Assembly: GCA_963668365.1 (NCBI GenBank)
Contig: OY764266.1
Coordinates: 434,001-498,000 of the forward strand
DNA from: VXNE01 sp963668365
Lineage (GTDB): Bacteria > Pseudomonadota > Gammaproteobacteria > Pseudomonadales > Azotimanducaceae
Reading direction: 5' to 3'
Length of the DNA: 64,000 nucleotides
The notes under the pieces were generated by a model. It saw nothing but the letters and a program-made list of their open reading frames with translations, made no database searches and was not told where the DNA came from. The position numbers were made by a program, and so were the translations under genes. How positions within the stretch are numbered: the first letter of the stretch is position 1; every line of letters starts with the position of its first letter. This document shows positions 50,405 through 59,752 of the stretch, piece after piece.

Positions 50405-51483
50405 CCGTGCTCCGCTTCAAACGCGGCCATGAAGTCTATCAATGCGTCCACGCCGGCTTCAGGCATGGCGTTGTAGATGCTTGCCCGCATGCCCCCGACG
50501 CTGCGGTGACCTTTGAGGTTCAATAGTCCCCGCTCTTCGGCGGCTCGAAGAAATGCGCCGTCGAGGGAATCGTCGGCGAGCGTGAACGCGATGTTCATCC
50601 ACGATCGGTTCCGCTTCGCCACGGGACAGCGATAGAAGCTGCTCCCGTCCATGGCGGCATAGAGTTTGCGCGCCTTCCTCTCGTTGACTTCGGCAATGGC
50701 TTCGAGTCCGCCCTGCCGCTTGAGCCATTTCAGGACCAGTCCGGCAAGGTACCAGGCATAGGTCGGCGGCGTGTTCAGCATCGAGTTGGCCGCCGCATGC
50801 GCGCTGTAGTCGAGCGTGCTCGGCGTATTTGCGCGCGCGCACCCGATCAGGTCCCTGCGCACGATTACGACGGTGATACCCGCGGGTCCGAGGTTTTTTT
50901 GGGCGCTGGCATATATGAGGCCGAACTGTTCCACGGCGAGCGGCCTCGACAGCAATGTCGAAGACAGGTCGGCGACCAGCGGCACATCGCCCGTATTCGG
51001 ATATTCGTGAAACTCCACCCCGCCGATGGTCTCGTTTCCCGTGACATGCACATAGGCGGCGTCGAGATTCAGGCGCCAGGTGTCCACGTGGGGCACGTGG
51101 GTAAAGTTGTCCTCTTCCGAGGACGCGGCCACGTTCACCCGGCACAGCTTGCGTGCTTCGGCGATGGCCTTGGTGCCCCACAAGCCGGTGTGCACATAGT
51201 CGACGACAGCGTCTTCGCCCGCCAGGTTGATCGGCACCATTGCGAACTGCAAGGTGGCGCCGCCCTGGAGGAACAGCACCGCGTAGTCGTCCCCGACGCC
51301 CAACAGGTCGCGAAAGTCTGCCTCCGCGCGCTCGGCGATCTCGACAAACTCGGCGCTGCGGTGGTTCATTTCCATCACGGACAGGCCGCGGCCCTGGTAG
51401 TCGAGAATCTCTGCCCGGGCGCATTCGAGCACGGCGTCGGGAAACGCCGCCGGACCGGGGGAGAAGTTGTAGGCGCGCGGCAC
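50401..51483 (-). CDS. serC: Phosphoserine aminotransferase
   Basis: A 360-residue class V PLP aminotransferase of serine and pyridoxine synthesis. N-terminus AYNFSPGPAAFPDAVL, MEMNHRSAEFVEI, and the PLP lysine in YASAQKNLGPAGITVV. GTG start at 51483 has no Shine-Dalgarno; three tandem 11-base repeats fill the spacer. The reading frame is the same as gyrA, with only the gyrA TAG and 18 spacer codons between. Confidence 0.94.
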   Translation of the reverse strand: MPRAYNFSPGPAAFPDAVLECARAEILDYQGRGLSVMEMNHRSAEFVEIAERAEADFRDLLGVGDDYAVLFLQGGATLQFAMVPINLAGEDAVVDYVHTGLWGTKAIAEARKLCRVNVAASSEEDNFTHVPHVDTWRLNLDAAYVHVTGNETIGGVEFHEYPNTGDVPLVADLSSTLLSRPLAVEQFGLIYASAQKNLGPAGITVVIVRRDLIGCARANTPSTLDYSAHAAANSMLNTPPTYAWYLAGLVLKWLKRQGGLEAIAEVNERKARKLYAAMDGSSFYRCPVAKRNRSWMNIAFTLADDSLDGAFLRAAEERGLLNLKGHRSVGGMRASIYNAMPEAGVDALIDFMAAFEAEHG

Positions 51484-51487
51484 TATT

Positions 51488-51520
51488 TGTCGCTGTCTTG
51501 TCGCTGTCTTGTCGCTGTCT
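51488..51520. repeat. Three tandem 11-base repeats between gyrA and serC
   Basis: TGTCGCTGTCT is repeated three times exactly, followed by a diverged fourth unit to 51531. The array fills the spacer between the gyrA stop and the serC GTG, where a ribosome-binding site is expected. Each unit gained or lost shifts the spacing by 11 bases (2 modulo 3), so the array could vary by slipped replication. Confidence 0.85.
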
Positions 51521-51537
51521 TGTCGTTGTCGCGACGG

Positions 51538-54162
51538 CTACTCGCCGTCTTCGTCTTCATCGCCGCTGTCGCCGTCGCCGCTGTCGCCGTTTTCGGTTTC
51601 GGTTTCGACGATGCGTTCGAGCCCGACCAGCTTGGCGTCTTCCCTGAGCGCTATGAGCTTGACGCCCTGCGTATTGCGGCCGACCGTGGGCACGCCGTCG
51701 GCGCCCGTCCGCACGAGCGTTCCGAGATTGCTGATCAACATGATCTCGTCGCCCTCGAACACCTGCGCGGCGCCGATGATCGGTCCGTTGCGGTCACTGG
51801 TCTGCATGGCGATGACGCCCAGTCCGCCTCGTCCCTTCACCGGAAACTCGTCGATACGGGTGCGTTTGCCGAACCCGTTTTCGCTGGCCGTGAGCAATAG
51901 CCCGTTCTCCCTGGGGATGATCAACTTGATCACGGATTGTCCCTTGCGCAGGCGGACTCCGCGCACGCCCCTGGCGGTTCGTCCCATGGCGCGCACGTCC
52001 GACTCCTTGAAGCGCACGGCGTTGCCGGAGCTTGTGACGAGCATGACATCGGAATAGCCGTCGGTGATCGCGACGTCGACGAGATGGTTGCCGGGCTCGA
52101 GATCGAGCGCGATGAGCCCGCTTGTCCGGGGACGGAAAAACTGTTCGGCAGGCGTTTTCTTCACCTTGCCGGAGGCGGTGGCCATGAACACGAACGTATC
52201 CGTGGACAGGTCCTTGATGGGCAGCAGCGTCGTGATGCGCTCGTCATTGTCGAGCGGCAGCAGGTTGACCAGCGGCCGGCCCTTGGCGCCGCGGCTGCCC
52301 TGCGGGATCTGGAACACGCGCAGCCAATAGACCTTGCCCTTGTTCGAGAAGCACAGGAGCGTCTCGTGGGAGTGGGCGATCAACAGGTGCTCGACGAAGT
52401 CCTCGTCCTTGACCGCGGTGGCCGCCTTGCCTCGGCCGCCGCGCCGTTGCGCCCGGTAGACGTCCAGGGACTGCGTCTTGGCGTACCCGGCGTGGGAGAC
52501 CGTTACCACCATGTCCTCTTCGTTGATCAGGTCTTCGGCGGTCAGGTCGCTTTCGGAACTGCGGATTTCGGTGCGGCGTTCGTCGCCGTACTCTTCTTTC
52601 ACCGCACTCAGTTCGTCGCGAATCACGTCCTTCAGCAGCTTTTCCGACTCGAGGAGTTCCAACAGGTGGGAAATCTCCTGCAGGATTTCCAGGTACTCGT
52701 CCAGGAGCCGGTCCTTCTGCAGTGCGGTCAGGCGCTGAAGCTGCATGTCCAGGATCGCCTGGGCCTGTTCCTCGGACAGGAGGTAGACGCCATCGTGGTA
52801 GCCGTATGCGGGGTCGAGATCCTCCGGACGGCATGCTTCGCCGCCGCTCCTCTCGATCAGTTCGGCCACCGTATCCGATTTGAAACGCCGCGCCATCAGC
52901 TCCGTGCGCGCGGCGGCAGGCGTGGCGGAATTTCGAATCAGCTCCACCACTTCGTCAATGTTCTCGAGGGCCACGGCCTGTCCTTCCAGCAGGTGTCCGC
53001 GGCGACGCGCCCTGCGCAGCAGGAACAGGGTTCGCCGGATGACCACCTCGCGCCGGTGCGCGAGAAAGGCTACGAGCATGTCCTTCAGACCGAGCAGCTT
53101 CGGCTGGCCCCCGACCAGCGCGACACAGTTGATTCCATAGCCGGACTGAAGCTGGGTCTGGGCGTAGAGATTGTTCAGCACCACTTCGCCCTGTTCGCCC
53201 CGTCTGAGCTCGATGACGATGCGCAGACCGTCCTTGTCGGACTCGTCGCGCAGTTCGGTGATGCCTTCTATCCTCTTCTCGCGCACCAGCTCCGCGATCT
53301 TCTCCAGCAGGCGCGACTTGTTGAGCTGGTAGGGGATCTCGGTGATGACGATGGTGTCCTTGTTCGAGCCCTCGTTGTGCTGAACCTCGGCGCGCGCGCG
53401 CACCTTGATGCGGCCCCGGCCGGTTCGATAGGCCTGCACGATGCCGGCGCGACCATTGATGATGCCAGCGGTGGGGAAGTCCGGTCCCTGGATCTTCTCC
53501 ATAAGGCCGTCGACGGTGGTTTCCGGCGCGTCGAGCAACATGATGCAGGCGTCGATCACTTCGCGCAGATTGTGCGGCGGTATGTTGGTTGCGAGGCCGA
53601 CCGCGATGCCCGAGGCGCCGTTCAGCAACAGGTTGGGGACCCGGGCGGGAAGCACCTCGGGCATGGTCAGCGTCTCGTCGTAGTTGGGGACGAAGTCGAC
53701 GGTGTCCATCTGCAGGTCGGCCAGCAGTTCGGAAGCGAACTTGGCCATGCGCACCTCGGTATAGCGGGCGGCTGCCGGCGGGTCACCGTCGATAGAGCCG
53801 AAGTTGCCCTGGCCGTCGACGAGTTCGTAGCGCATGGAGAAGTCCTGCGCCATGCGCACGATCGTGTCGTAGATCGCGGCTTCCCCGTGTGGATGGTATT
53901 TGCCCATGACTTCGCCGCTCACGCGCGCCGACTTCATGTACGGCCGGTTGAACGTATTGTTCATTTCGTTCATGGCGAACAACACGCGCTTGTGGACCGG
54001 TTTCAGACCGTCGCGAACGTCGGGGAGCGCGCGTCCGACGATCACGCTCATGGCGTAGTCGAGATAGGACTGCCGGAGCTCGTCTTCGATGTTGACCGGC
54101 AGGATTTCTCGACCGCGTACCTGGCCGCTGCCGCCAGTCGCATCGGGTCCGGAATCGGACAT
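51538..54162 (-). CDS. gyrA: DNA gyrase subunit A
   Basis: An 874-residue type II topoisomerase subunit. Catalytic Tyr134 is in AARYTEVR, the GyrA box QRRGGRG begins the C-terminal beta-pinwheel, and the tail is strongly acidic (ETETENGDSGDGDSGDEDE). In the quinolone-resistance-determining region it reads HPHGEAAIYD: the residue equivalent to E. coli Ser83 is Ala95 and Asp82 is Glu94, while the Asp87 equivalent (Asp99) is kept. It heads the leftward array. Confidence 0.97.
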   Translation of the reverse strand: MSDSGPDATGGSGQVRGREILPVNIEDELRQSYLDYAMSVIVGRALPDVRDGLKPVHKRVLFAMNEMNNTFNRPYMKSARVSGEVMGKYHPHGEAAIYDTIVRMAQDFSMRYELVDGQGNFGSIDGDPPAAARYTEVRMAKFASELLADLQMDTVDFVPNYDETLTMPEVLPARVPNLLLNGASGIAVGLATNIPPHNLREVIDACIMLLDAPETTVDGLMEKIQGPDFPTAGIINGRAGIVQAYRTGRGRIKVRARAEVQHNEGSNKDTIVITEIPYQLNKSRLLEKIAELVREKRIEGITELRDESDKDGLRIVIELRRGEQGEVVLNNLYAQTQLQSGYGINCVALVGGQPKLLGLKDMLVAFLAHRREVVIRRTLFLLRRARRRGHLLEGQAVALENIDEVVELIRNSATPAAARTELMARRFKSDTVAELIERSGGEACRPEDLDPAYGYHDGVYLLSEEQAQAILDMQLQRLTALQKDRLLDEYLEILQEISHLLELLESEKLLKDVIRDELSAVKEEYGDERRTEIRSSESDLTAEDLINEEDMVVTVSHAGYAKTQSLDVYRAQRRGGRGKAATAVKDEDFVEHLLIAHSHETLLCFSNKGKVYWLRVFQIPQGSRGAKGRPLVNLLPLDNDERITTLLPIKDLSTDTFVFMATASGKVKKTPAEQFFRPRTSGLIALDLEPGNHLVDVAITDGYSDVMLVTSSGNAVRFKESDVRAMGRTARGVRGVRLRKGQSVIKLIIPRENGLLLTASENGFGKRTRIDEFPVKGRGGLGVIAMQTSDRNGPIIGAAQVFEGDEIMLISNLGTLVRTGADGVPTVGRNTQGVKLIALREDAKLVGLERIVETETENGDSGDGDSGDEDEDGE

Positions 54163-54473
54163 GGGGGTGGCGTCGTCTAACCAATGGGATCGGGTCGGAA
54201 TTTTATCACGAACGGCTGCTCGGCCGGGCGTTTCGGACCGGTTTCGTGGGGCTGAACGACCCGTGGCCTTCCCAGCAAAAGCTGCCCGCGGTTACGGGCG
54301 GAGTCCTGGTGTGTCCCCGTTATGCGGCGCCCGTCGCGGGGTGGTAACCCGTGCGCCGATGTGGAGCGTAGTCATCGGTTTGCTGGATTCACCGAAGAAA
54401 AGAAAGGATAATGCGTTATCCGTTCTTAGTGTTTCGAAAAAAGAACGTTTCGTTTTTTTGGAGTCCCATCGAG
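54163..54473 (+). promoter_or_regulatory. Divergent gyrA / Fic intergenic region with nested palindromes
   Basis: This 311-base gap has no gene. Close to the Fic start it holds GGATAA-N4-TTATCC (54406-54421), then CGTTCTT (54421-54427) paired with AAGAACG (54441-54447) around the central palindrome TTTCGAAA (54432-54439), followed by TTTCGTTTTTTT. The second structure has the form of a weak terminator or attenuator; the whole could be an operator. These 60 bases are AT-rich compared with the rest. Confidence 0.4.
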
Positions 54474-55658
54474 ATGTCCGAAGCAACAAGCGCCGATGCC
54501 CGCCTTGGACAACGGGTCGTCGTCTCGACCGTTGGGGAGACGGCGGAGGCTTTCGTTCCGCCGCCGCTGCCGCCTTCCCCGCCATTGCTAATCAACGAGT
54601 TCTATGGGCTCCTGGACGAAGCAAACCGAGCCATTGGCCGGCTCCAGGGCGTCTCTTCGATTCTGCCCGACACGCATCTCTTTCTCTATATGTATGTCCG
54701 CAAGGAGGCCCTGCTGTCCTCCCAGATCGAGGGTACGCAATCGTCCCTTTCGGACTTGTTGGTCTACGAGAGTGGCGAAGTACCGGGTGCGCCCGTCGAC
54801 GCGGATGTGCAGGAGGTTTCCAACTACGTCAACGCGATGCAGACCGGTTTGATCCGCCTTGAGGAGGGCTTGCCCGTCTCGGTCCGCCTGATTCGCGAAG
54901 TCCACGAGGTGCTGTTGCAGCATGGACGCGGCAGTGTGGCGCAGCCCGGAGAGTTTCGACGTTCCCAAAATTGGATAGGTGGTACCCGGCCCGGCAATGC
55001 GCTGTTCGTTCCTCCGCCGGCCGAAAAGGTCGGCGAACTCATGTCGGACCTGGAGAAGTTCATTCATGCCGACCTGCCGGAGATGCCGCTCCTGCTCAAG
55101 GTCGGCCTCGTCCATGTCCAGTTCGAAACCATCCATCCTTTCCCGGATGGCAACGGCCGTTTGGGCAGGCTGCTCATCACGCTCTTGCTGTGCGCGAACG
55201 AAGTTCTTGACGATCCTCTGCTGTACCTCAGCCTCTATTTCAAAACCCACCGGGACGAGTACTACGCGCTATTGCAGACCGTGCGCATCCGGGGCGACTG
55301 GGAGTCATGGCTGCGGTTCTTTCTGCGGGGCGTCATCGAAACTGCTGACCAGGCTACGGGAACTGCGATGGAACTCCTGGATCTATTCGAGCGCGACCGA
55401 CGACGGATCGAGTCGCTGGGGCGTCCGGCGGGATCTGCGTTGCGCGTCCACCAGATGCTTCAAGGGCGACCCTTCGTGTCGATTCCGATGGCTGCGGAAC
55501 AGCTTGGAATATCCCGTCCAACCATCGCGCGATCGATCCGCCACCTGGAGCGGATTGGCGTTCTCCATGAGAGCACTGGGCGGCGTTGGAGGCGGCTGTT
55601 CGCCTATCGCGACTACCTTGCGATTCTGGAACGGGGCACCGAGCCCCTCGAGCCTTAA
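54474..55658 (+). CDS. Fic-domain protein (AMP transferase) with N-terminal inhibitory motif
   Basis: A 394-residue Fic protein that probably adds AMP to a target protein hydroxyl. The Fic core motif HPFPDGNGRLGR is at about residues 222-233. The N-terminal Fic_N domain holds the auto-inhibitory sequence S82-SQI-E86-G87 (S/T-xxx-E-G/N), which makes it a class II, self-inhibited Fic. Residues about 330-394 form a winged helix (MAAEQLGISRPTIARSIRHLERIGVL), common in this subfamily and suggesting DNA binding or autoregulation. ATG 54474 has GGAG 10 bases upstream. Confidence 0.9.
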   Translation: MSEATSADARLGQRVVVSTVGETAEAFVPPPLPPSPPLLINEFYGLLDEANRAIGRLQGVSSILPDTHLFLYMYVRKEALLSSQIEGTQSSLSDLLVYESGEVPGAPVDADVQEVSNYVNAMQTGLIRLEEGLPVSVRLIREVHEVLLQHGRGSVAQPGEFRRSQNWIGGTRPGNALFVPPPAEKVGELMSDLEKFIHADLPEMPLLLKVGLVHVQFETIHPFPDGNGRLGRLLITLLLCANEVLDDPLLYLSLYFKTHRDEYYALLQTVRIRGDWESWLRFFLRGVIETADQATGTAMELLDLFERDRRRIESLGRPAGSALRVHQMLQGRPFVSIPMAAEQLGISRPTIARSIRHLERIGVLHESTGRRWRRLFAYRDYLAILERGTEPLEP

Positions 55659-55685
55659 TCCGACCGGCTTGCCAGTTTTTGCCGC

Positions 55686-57932
55686 ATGACCGCGATATTG
55701 GAGCTAGGGGGATTCGCGGCGGGATTCTGCGGACGCCTGTTTGTTCATGCCGGCGCCGAGGTCGTGCGTGTCGAAGGCGCCATCCCGCCGGTGACGGACG
55801 CCTGGGTGTCGGAGCGTGCCATGGAGATATTCCTGCACACCGGGAAGCGACGCGTGAACTTCACGGATGTTCATGCGTTTCAGCGTCTCGCGGCGGACGC
55901 GGACGTGGTGGTTGCGGAGGGGATGCCGGACCAACTCGAAGCCCTCGGCTGGGAATCGCTCGATGGCATTCGCGTCGCCATCACGCCCTTCGGCATGACC
56001 GGCCCCCGGCGTCAATGGCATGCCAGCGCGTCCGTCCTGCAGGCCATGGCCGGGCAGACGTACCTGATGGGAGACCCGGGCGCCGCGCCCTTGACCCTGC
56101 CGGGCCACTACACCGAGTACCAGTCGGGACAATACGGATACATCTCCGCTTCCGCCTGTCTGCACGCCATCGATAGATCCGGTGGATCCGCGCGACGTTC
56201 GATCGACATCAGCATGCTGGAGACATTGCTGTCGCTGTCGCAAATGACGACGGTGATGTGGACCTGCGGCGGCAGGGTGCGCACGCGCCACGGCTCGAAT
56301 TACGGTGTCCTGTACCCCGCCAACCTGTTCCCATGCGCGGACGGATGGTTTCACATCACCGCGACGCATCGTTTCTGGGGTGCTTTTGCGCGGATGTTGG
56401 GACGGCCGGAACTGGAGCACGATCCGCGCTTCGCCACCGGCCCGGCGCGCAACGAGAACCAGGAGGCGCTGGACGAGATCATCGTCGAGGTCCTGGGGCA
56501 AAAGACCAGGGCGGAGATTCAACGCCTGGGGGAGGCGGCGCGAGTCCCCACCGGCGCCCTCAAGGATCTGGACGAAGTGCTGGTGGATCCGCACCTCTCG
56601 GAGCGTGAGTTCTGGCGCACCGTTGAAGGAGTCCGCGTGCCGTCCCTGGGGTTCCGGTTCCGTGACGAGCGCTCCGGCGGGCGCGATTGGGAACCCGTCG
56701 AAGCCGCGAAAGCCGGCGGAACCGAAGGGCGCAACTCGTCGATAGCTCGCGAAGATGGACTGATCCCTGACGCTACGCCCCCCTTGGCGGGCGTTCGCAT
56801 CCTGGATCTGACGCATGTCTGGGCGGGGCCGCTCGGCACGCGCATCCTCGGCGATCTCGGCGCGGATGTCGTGAAGATCGAAAGGCCGATGGGACGCGGA
56901 GGCGTTTCGGGGACTCCTGGCGCGGGCAACTACCCCGGGGGCGAGAAGGGCGAAGACCCCTGGAACCGGCAGGGCACGTTCCTGAAACTGAACCGAAACA
57001 AGAAGAGCCTCGCCATCGACCTCAAGAAGCCCGAAGGGCGTCGGGTTTTTCTGGACCTCGTTCGGGTAGCCGACGTGGTGATCGAGAACTTCAGCGCCCG
57101 GTCGATGCCGGCGCTGAACCTCGGCTATGACGTGCTCCGCGCAGCCAACGAGAAGATCATCTACGTTTCAATGCCCGGGTACGGACGTACGGGGCCCTAT
57201 AGCGACAGGGTTGCGTATGGCCCCTCCGTCGAGGCGATGACCGGCCTCAACGCGGTCATGGGCTATTCGCCCGCCGAGCCGCGGAACACCGCGGTCGCGC
57301 TGCCGGACCCGATCGGGGGCGTGACCGCGGCGGCCGCGGTCGTGACGGCGCTCATCCGGCGGGAAGCCACCGGAAGGGGTGCGTTCGTCGAACGTTCCAT
57401 GCATGAGTCCGGGGTGAGCCTTATGGGCGAATTCCTGGTCGAGAGGCAGCTTGGCGGGAACCCCCAACCGATAGGGAACGCGCATCCCGCGCATACCTTT
57501 TCCGACGTGCTGCGGGCACGGGGCGAGGATGAGTGGATTGCTGTGACGTGCAAAACCGAAGCCGAACGCGCGACTCTGGAGAGAATCCTCGACGGCGATG
57601 CGTCGGACCACGACAAGCACGATCTCACCGAACGCCTGCAGGCGGCGGGAATCGCGGCGGGTCCTGTGAACATTGCGCCGGACCTGCTGGTCGATCCCCA
57701 GGTGTCCGCTCGGTGCTTCTTCGTCCGGCTCGAACGCGAGGATCTGCCGTCGACGCCGATGCCGGGTTCGCCGGTCGTCATCGACGGTGATTTCGAGCGG
57801 TCTTACTGGCACGTCGCGCCGCGTCTGGGGGAACACAATCGGCAGGTGCTCAAGGATTGGCTCGGCTTTGACGCCGAGGAGACGGTGCGTTTGCAACGCG
57901 GGGGCGTTCTCGTCGACCGCCCGCCCGGATGA
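55686..57932 (+). CDS. CaiB/BaiF-type CoA-transferase with two tandem domains
   Basis: A 748-residue protein made of two family III CoA-transferase units (about 1-345 and 360-748). The second is intact (LDLTHVWAGPLGTRILGDLGADVVKIERPMGRGG, LNRNKKSLAIDLK, YGPSVEAMTGLNAVMGY). The first is shorter and degenerate, lacking the usual LNRNK segment, though GAEVVRVEGA is recognisable. Double-CaiB proteins are found in sterol, bile-acid and aromatic acid catabolism. It begins 27 bases after the Fic gene. Confidence 0.85.
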   Translation: MTAILELGGFAAGFCGRLFVHAGAEVVRVEGAIPPVTDAWVSERAMEIFLHTGKRRVNFTDVHAFQRLAADADVVVAEGMPDQLEALGWESLDGIRVAITPFGMTGPRRQWHASASVLQAMAGQTYLMGDPGAAPLTLPGHYTEYQSGQYGYISASACLHAIDRSGGSARRSIDISMLETLLSLSQMTTVMWTCGGRVRTRHGSNYGVLYPANLFPCADGWFHITATHRFWGAFARMLGRPELEHDPRFATGPARNENQEALDEIIVEVLGQKTRAEIQRLGEAARVPTGALKDLDEVLVDPHLSEREFWRTVEGVRVPSLGFRFRDERSGGRDWEPVEAAKAGGTEGRNSSIAREDGLIPDATPPLAGVRILDLTHVWAGPLGTRILGDLGADVVKIERPMGRGGVSGTPGAGNYPGGEKGEDPWNRQGTFLKLNRNKKSLAIDLKKPEGRRVFLDLVRVADVVIENFSARSMPALNLGYDVLRAANEKIIYVSMPGYGRTGPYSDRVAYGPSVEAMTGLNAVMGYSPAEPRNTAVALPDPIGGVTAAAAVVTALIRREATGRGAFVERSMHESGVSLMGEFLVERQLGGNPQPIGNAHPAHTFSDVLRARGEDEWIAVTCKTEAERATLERILDGDASDHDKHDLTERLQAAGIAAGPVNIAPDLLVDPQVSARCFFVRLEREDLPSTPMPGSPVVIDGDFERSYWHVAPRLGEHNRQVLKDWLGFDAEETVRLQRGGVLVDRPPG

Positions 57933-58012
57933 GCAACTCCCAGCCGGATTGAGCGCTACGCGACTCAGCTATGCTAGGTTCTTGACCAAGGGTAACTGGG
58001 GAGCCGAAAGCC

Positions 58013-59116
58013 ATGGCGAAGCCATTAAAGGTGGGACTGGTCGGGACGGGAGGCATTTCCCGCCGTCACCTGCCCGCGTACCAGCAGTTTCCCGACCAGG
58101 TCCAGCTTACGGCCGCATGCGACATCGTTGAGGATGCCGTGATCGAGTTCGGGAAGCGGAACCAGGTCGATGCGATCTACACGGACTTCGGGAAGATGCT
58201 GCGCGAAGCGGACATCGATGCCGTGGACATCTGCACGGCGCACAACGCGCACGCGCCGTTAGCCATCGTCGCGGCCGAAGCGGGCAAGCACGCGATCACC
58301 GAGAAGCCGATGGCGATCTCTCTCGACGAATGCCGGCAGATGATCGCAGCCGCCGACAGGGCCGGGGTGACGCTGATGGTCGCCCAGCACCTGCGGCATA
58401 CGCTGGAGGCGAAGGCGGTGAAGCGCATGCTCGACGAAGGCGCGCTGGGCACGGTCCAGGCGGTCAAGACCCATGCGATCCAGGGCGGCGGCCGCCCGAG
58501 GATACGCACTCGCGGCATAAGCAACTGGGGACGCGACAAGGCGGTGGCCGGCGGCGGCATCCTCATGATGGTCAGCGTGCATCACATCGACCTGCTGCGC
58601 TACTACGTCGGCGACGTGACGCGGGTGAGCGGCATCTGCCAGTCGATCCAGCCGCACATGCTGAACGGCGCCGAGGACATGGCCTCGGCGACCCTTGAAT
58701 TCGAGAGCGGCGCCGTCGGCAACCTGTTCGCCAACGGAACCACCTACCTGGCGCCCGAAGGCTCGTCGTACCAGATATTCGGTTCCAGCGGCACGATTGT
58801 CTCGACCAGGCCGACGGCGGAACAGCGGGAGATAGGGGCGATACCCCATTTCGGGGACATCCTTTACCGTCTCAGGGAGGACGATCCCGACATGTCGACG
58901 GTGCAGAATCCGCAATTCGACCCGATCGCCACCGACCCCGAAGATCTCCCGACCGCCAACGGCTTCATCAACGAGATACTGCACTTCGCGGACTGCTGCC
59001 GCACCGGCGAAGAACCCATCAGCAGCGGTCGTGACAACATCGGGACCATCAAGACGATCATGGGCGTCTATGAGTCATCCCGGACCGGAGAGTGGGTCGA
59101 CCTGGATTCGCTCTAG
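58013..59116 (+). CDS. Gfo/Idh/MocA family oxidoreductase
   Basis: A 367-residue NAD(P)-dependent oxidoreductase. Rossmann motif KVGLVGTGGISRRHLPAY, the catalytic Lys in ITEKPMAISLDECR (EKP), and a C-terminal alpha/beta domain with GGGILMMVSVHHIDLLRYYVG (His/Asp). It oxidises or epimerises a sugar or inositol-like substrate that cannot be identified. It follows the CoA-transferase by 80 bases. Confidence 0.9.
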   Translation: MAKPLKVGLVGTGGISRRHLPAYQQFPDQVQLTAACDIVEDAVIEFGKRNQVDAIYTDFGKMLREADIDAVDICTAHNAHAPLAIVAAEAGKHAITEKPMAISLDECRQMIAAADRAGVTLMVAQHLRHTLEAKAVKRMLDEGALGTVQAVKTHAIQGGGRPRIRTRGISNWGRDKAVAGGGILMMVSVHHIDLLRYYVGDVTRVSGICQSIQPHMLNGAEDMASATLEFESGAVGNLFANGTTYLAPEGSSYQIFGSSGTIVSTRPTAEQREIGAIPHFGDILYRLREDDPDMSTVQNPQFDPIATDPEDLPTANGFINEILHFADCCRTGEEPISSGRDNIGTIKTIMGVYESSRTGEWVDLDSL

Positions 59117-59148
59117 CGGGTGGCCTCGGAATCGCCGGAGAAAGTGAT

Positions 59149-59340
59149 ATGGGTTCCTTAGACCGATGGTTAGCTATCCCTCCCGTGGCCCGGTGGGTGA
59201 TCGGGGTTGGCGCATTGCTAGGCGGAGTTTTGATTGTCGGCGGCCTCCTTATGGGAAACAACGTTTTCGGGTCGATATTCATGGGATTCGTGTTTGCGGA
59301 TGGAAGGGCTTTAGCAAAGCAGGGGGTTACAGCGTCCTGA
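59149..59340 (+). CDS. Small membrane protein
   Basis: A 63-residue protein with one or two hydrophobic segments (about residues 12-32, WVIGVGALLGGVLIVGGLLMG, and 35-48). The start ATG 59149 has GGAG 8 bases upstream, good evidence that it is translated. No family is recognised. It lies 32 bases after the oxidoreductase gene and ahead of the toxin-antitoxin pair. Confidence 0.55.
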   Translation: MGSLDRWLAIPPVARWVIGVGALLGGVLIVGGLLMGNNVFGSIFMGFVFADGRALAKQGVTAS

Positions 59341-59530
59341 CAGGGCACTTGAACCGTTCTGAAAGTGATCGGCGCGAATGAAGGTTCGAACAAGGTCGAG
59401 CCCGTTCGTCTGGCTCGATGGCGGCGACCGTGTGTACTGGATTCAGTGCCGACATGTACACTGCATCGATTGCGGTGTATTGGATGTCGCGTAATGATTC
59501 GCTGTCCGGGAATCTGGCGCGAGGTGAGTC

Positions 59531-59752
59531 GTGCGGAACATAACGCTTAGTGCGGACGCGGACACCATAGATGCGGCACGGCAGCGGGCTGCGTCGGAAA
59601 ACACGACCCTCAACGCGGAGTTTCGGAGTTGGCTGGAGGCGTACGCCCGACACCACCGGGCGGCTCGTGCTATCAGTTCCGTGCGAGAGTTACGGGCGAA
59701 GTACACGACTGGCGGAGTCAAGTTCACCAGGGACGAGTTGAATGAGCGCTGA
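59531..59752 (+). CDS. Ribbon-helix-helix antitoxin (VapB-like)
   Basis: A 73-residue protein: beta-strand RNITLSADADTIDAARQRAASENTTLNAEFRSWLEAYA is a ribbon-helix-helix DNA-binding domain, followed by a toxin-wrapping tail. Start GTG with GAGGTGA just upstream. It overlaps the PIN toxin gene by 11 bases. A 6-bp inverted repeat GTGTAC-N18-GTACAC at 59432-59461 is a possible operator for autoregulation. Confidence 0.75.
   Translation: MRNITLSADADTIDAARQRAASENTTLNAEFRSWLEAYARHHRAARAISSVRELRAKYTTGGVKFTRDELNER

Noticed and set aside
51937..54180. Open frame of 747 codons on the + strand opposite gyrA
   Set aside because: It mirrors gyrA codons in GC-rich DNA, has no recognisable domain and no ribosome-binding site.
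59341..59530. Possible small gene between the membrane protein and the RHH antitoxin
   Set aside because: Only short frames without ribosome-binding sites; the stretch is better read as the promoter/operator of the toxin-antitoxin pair.
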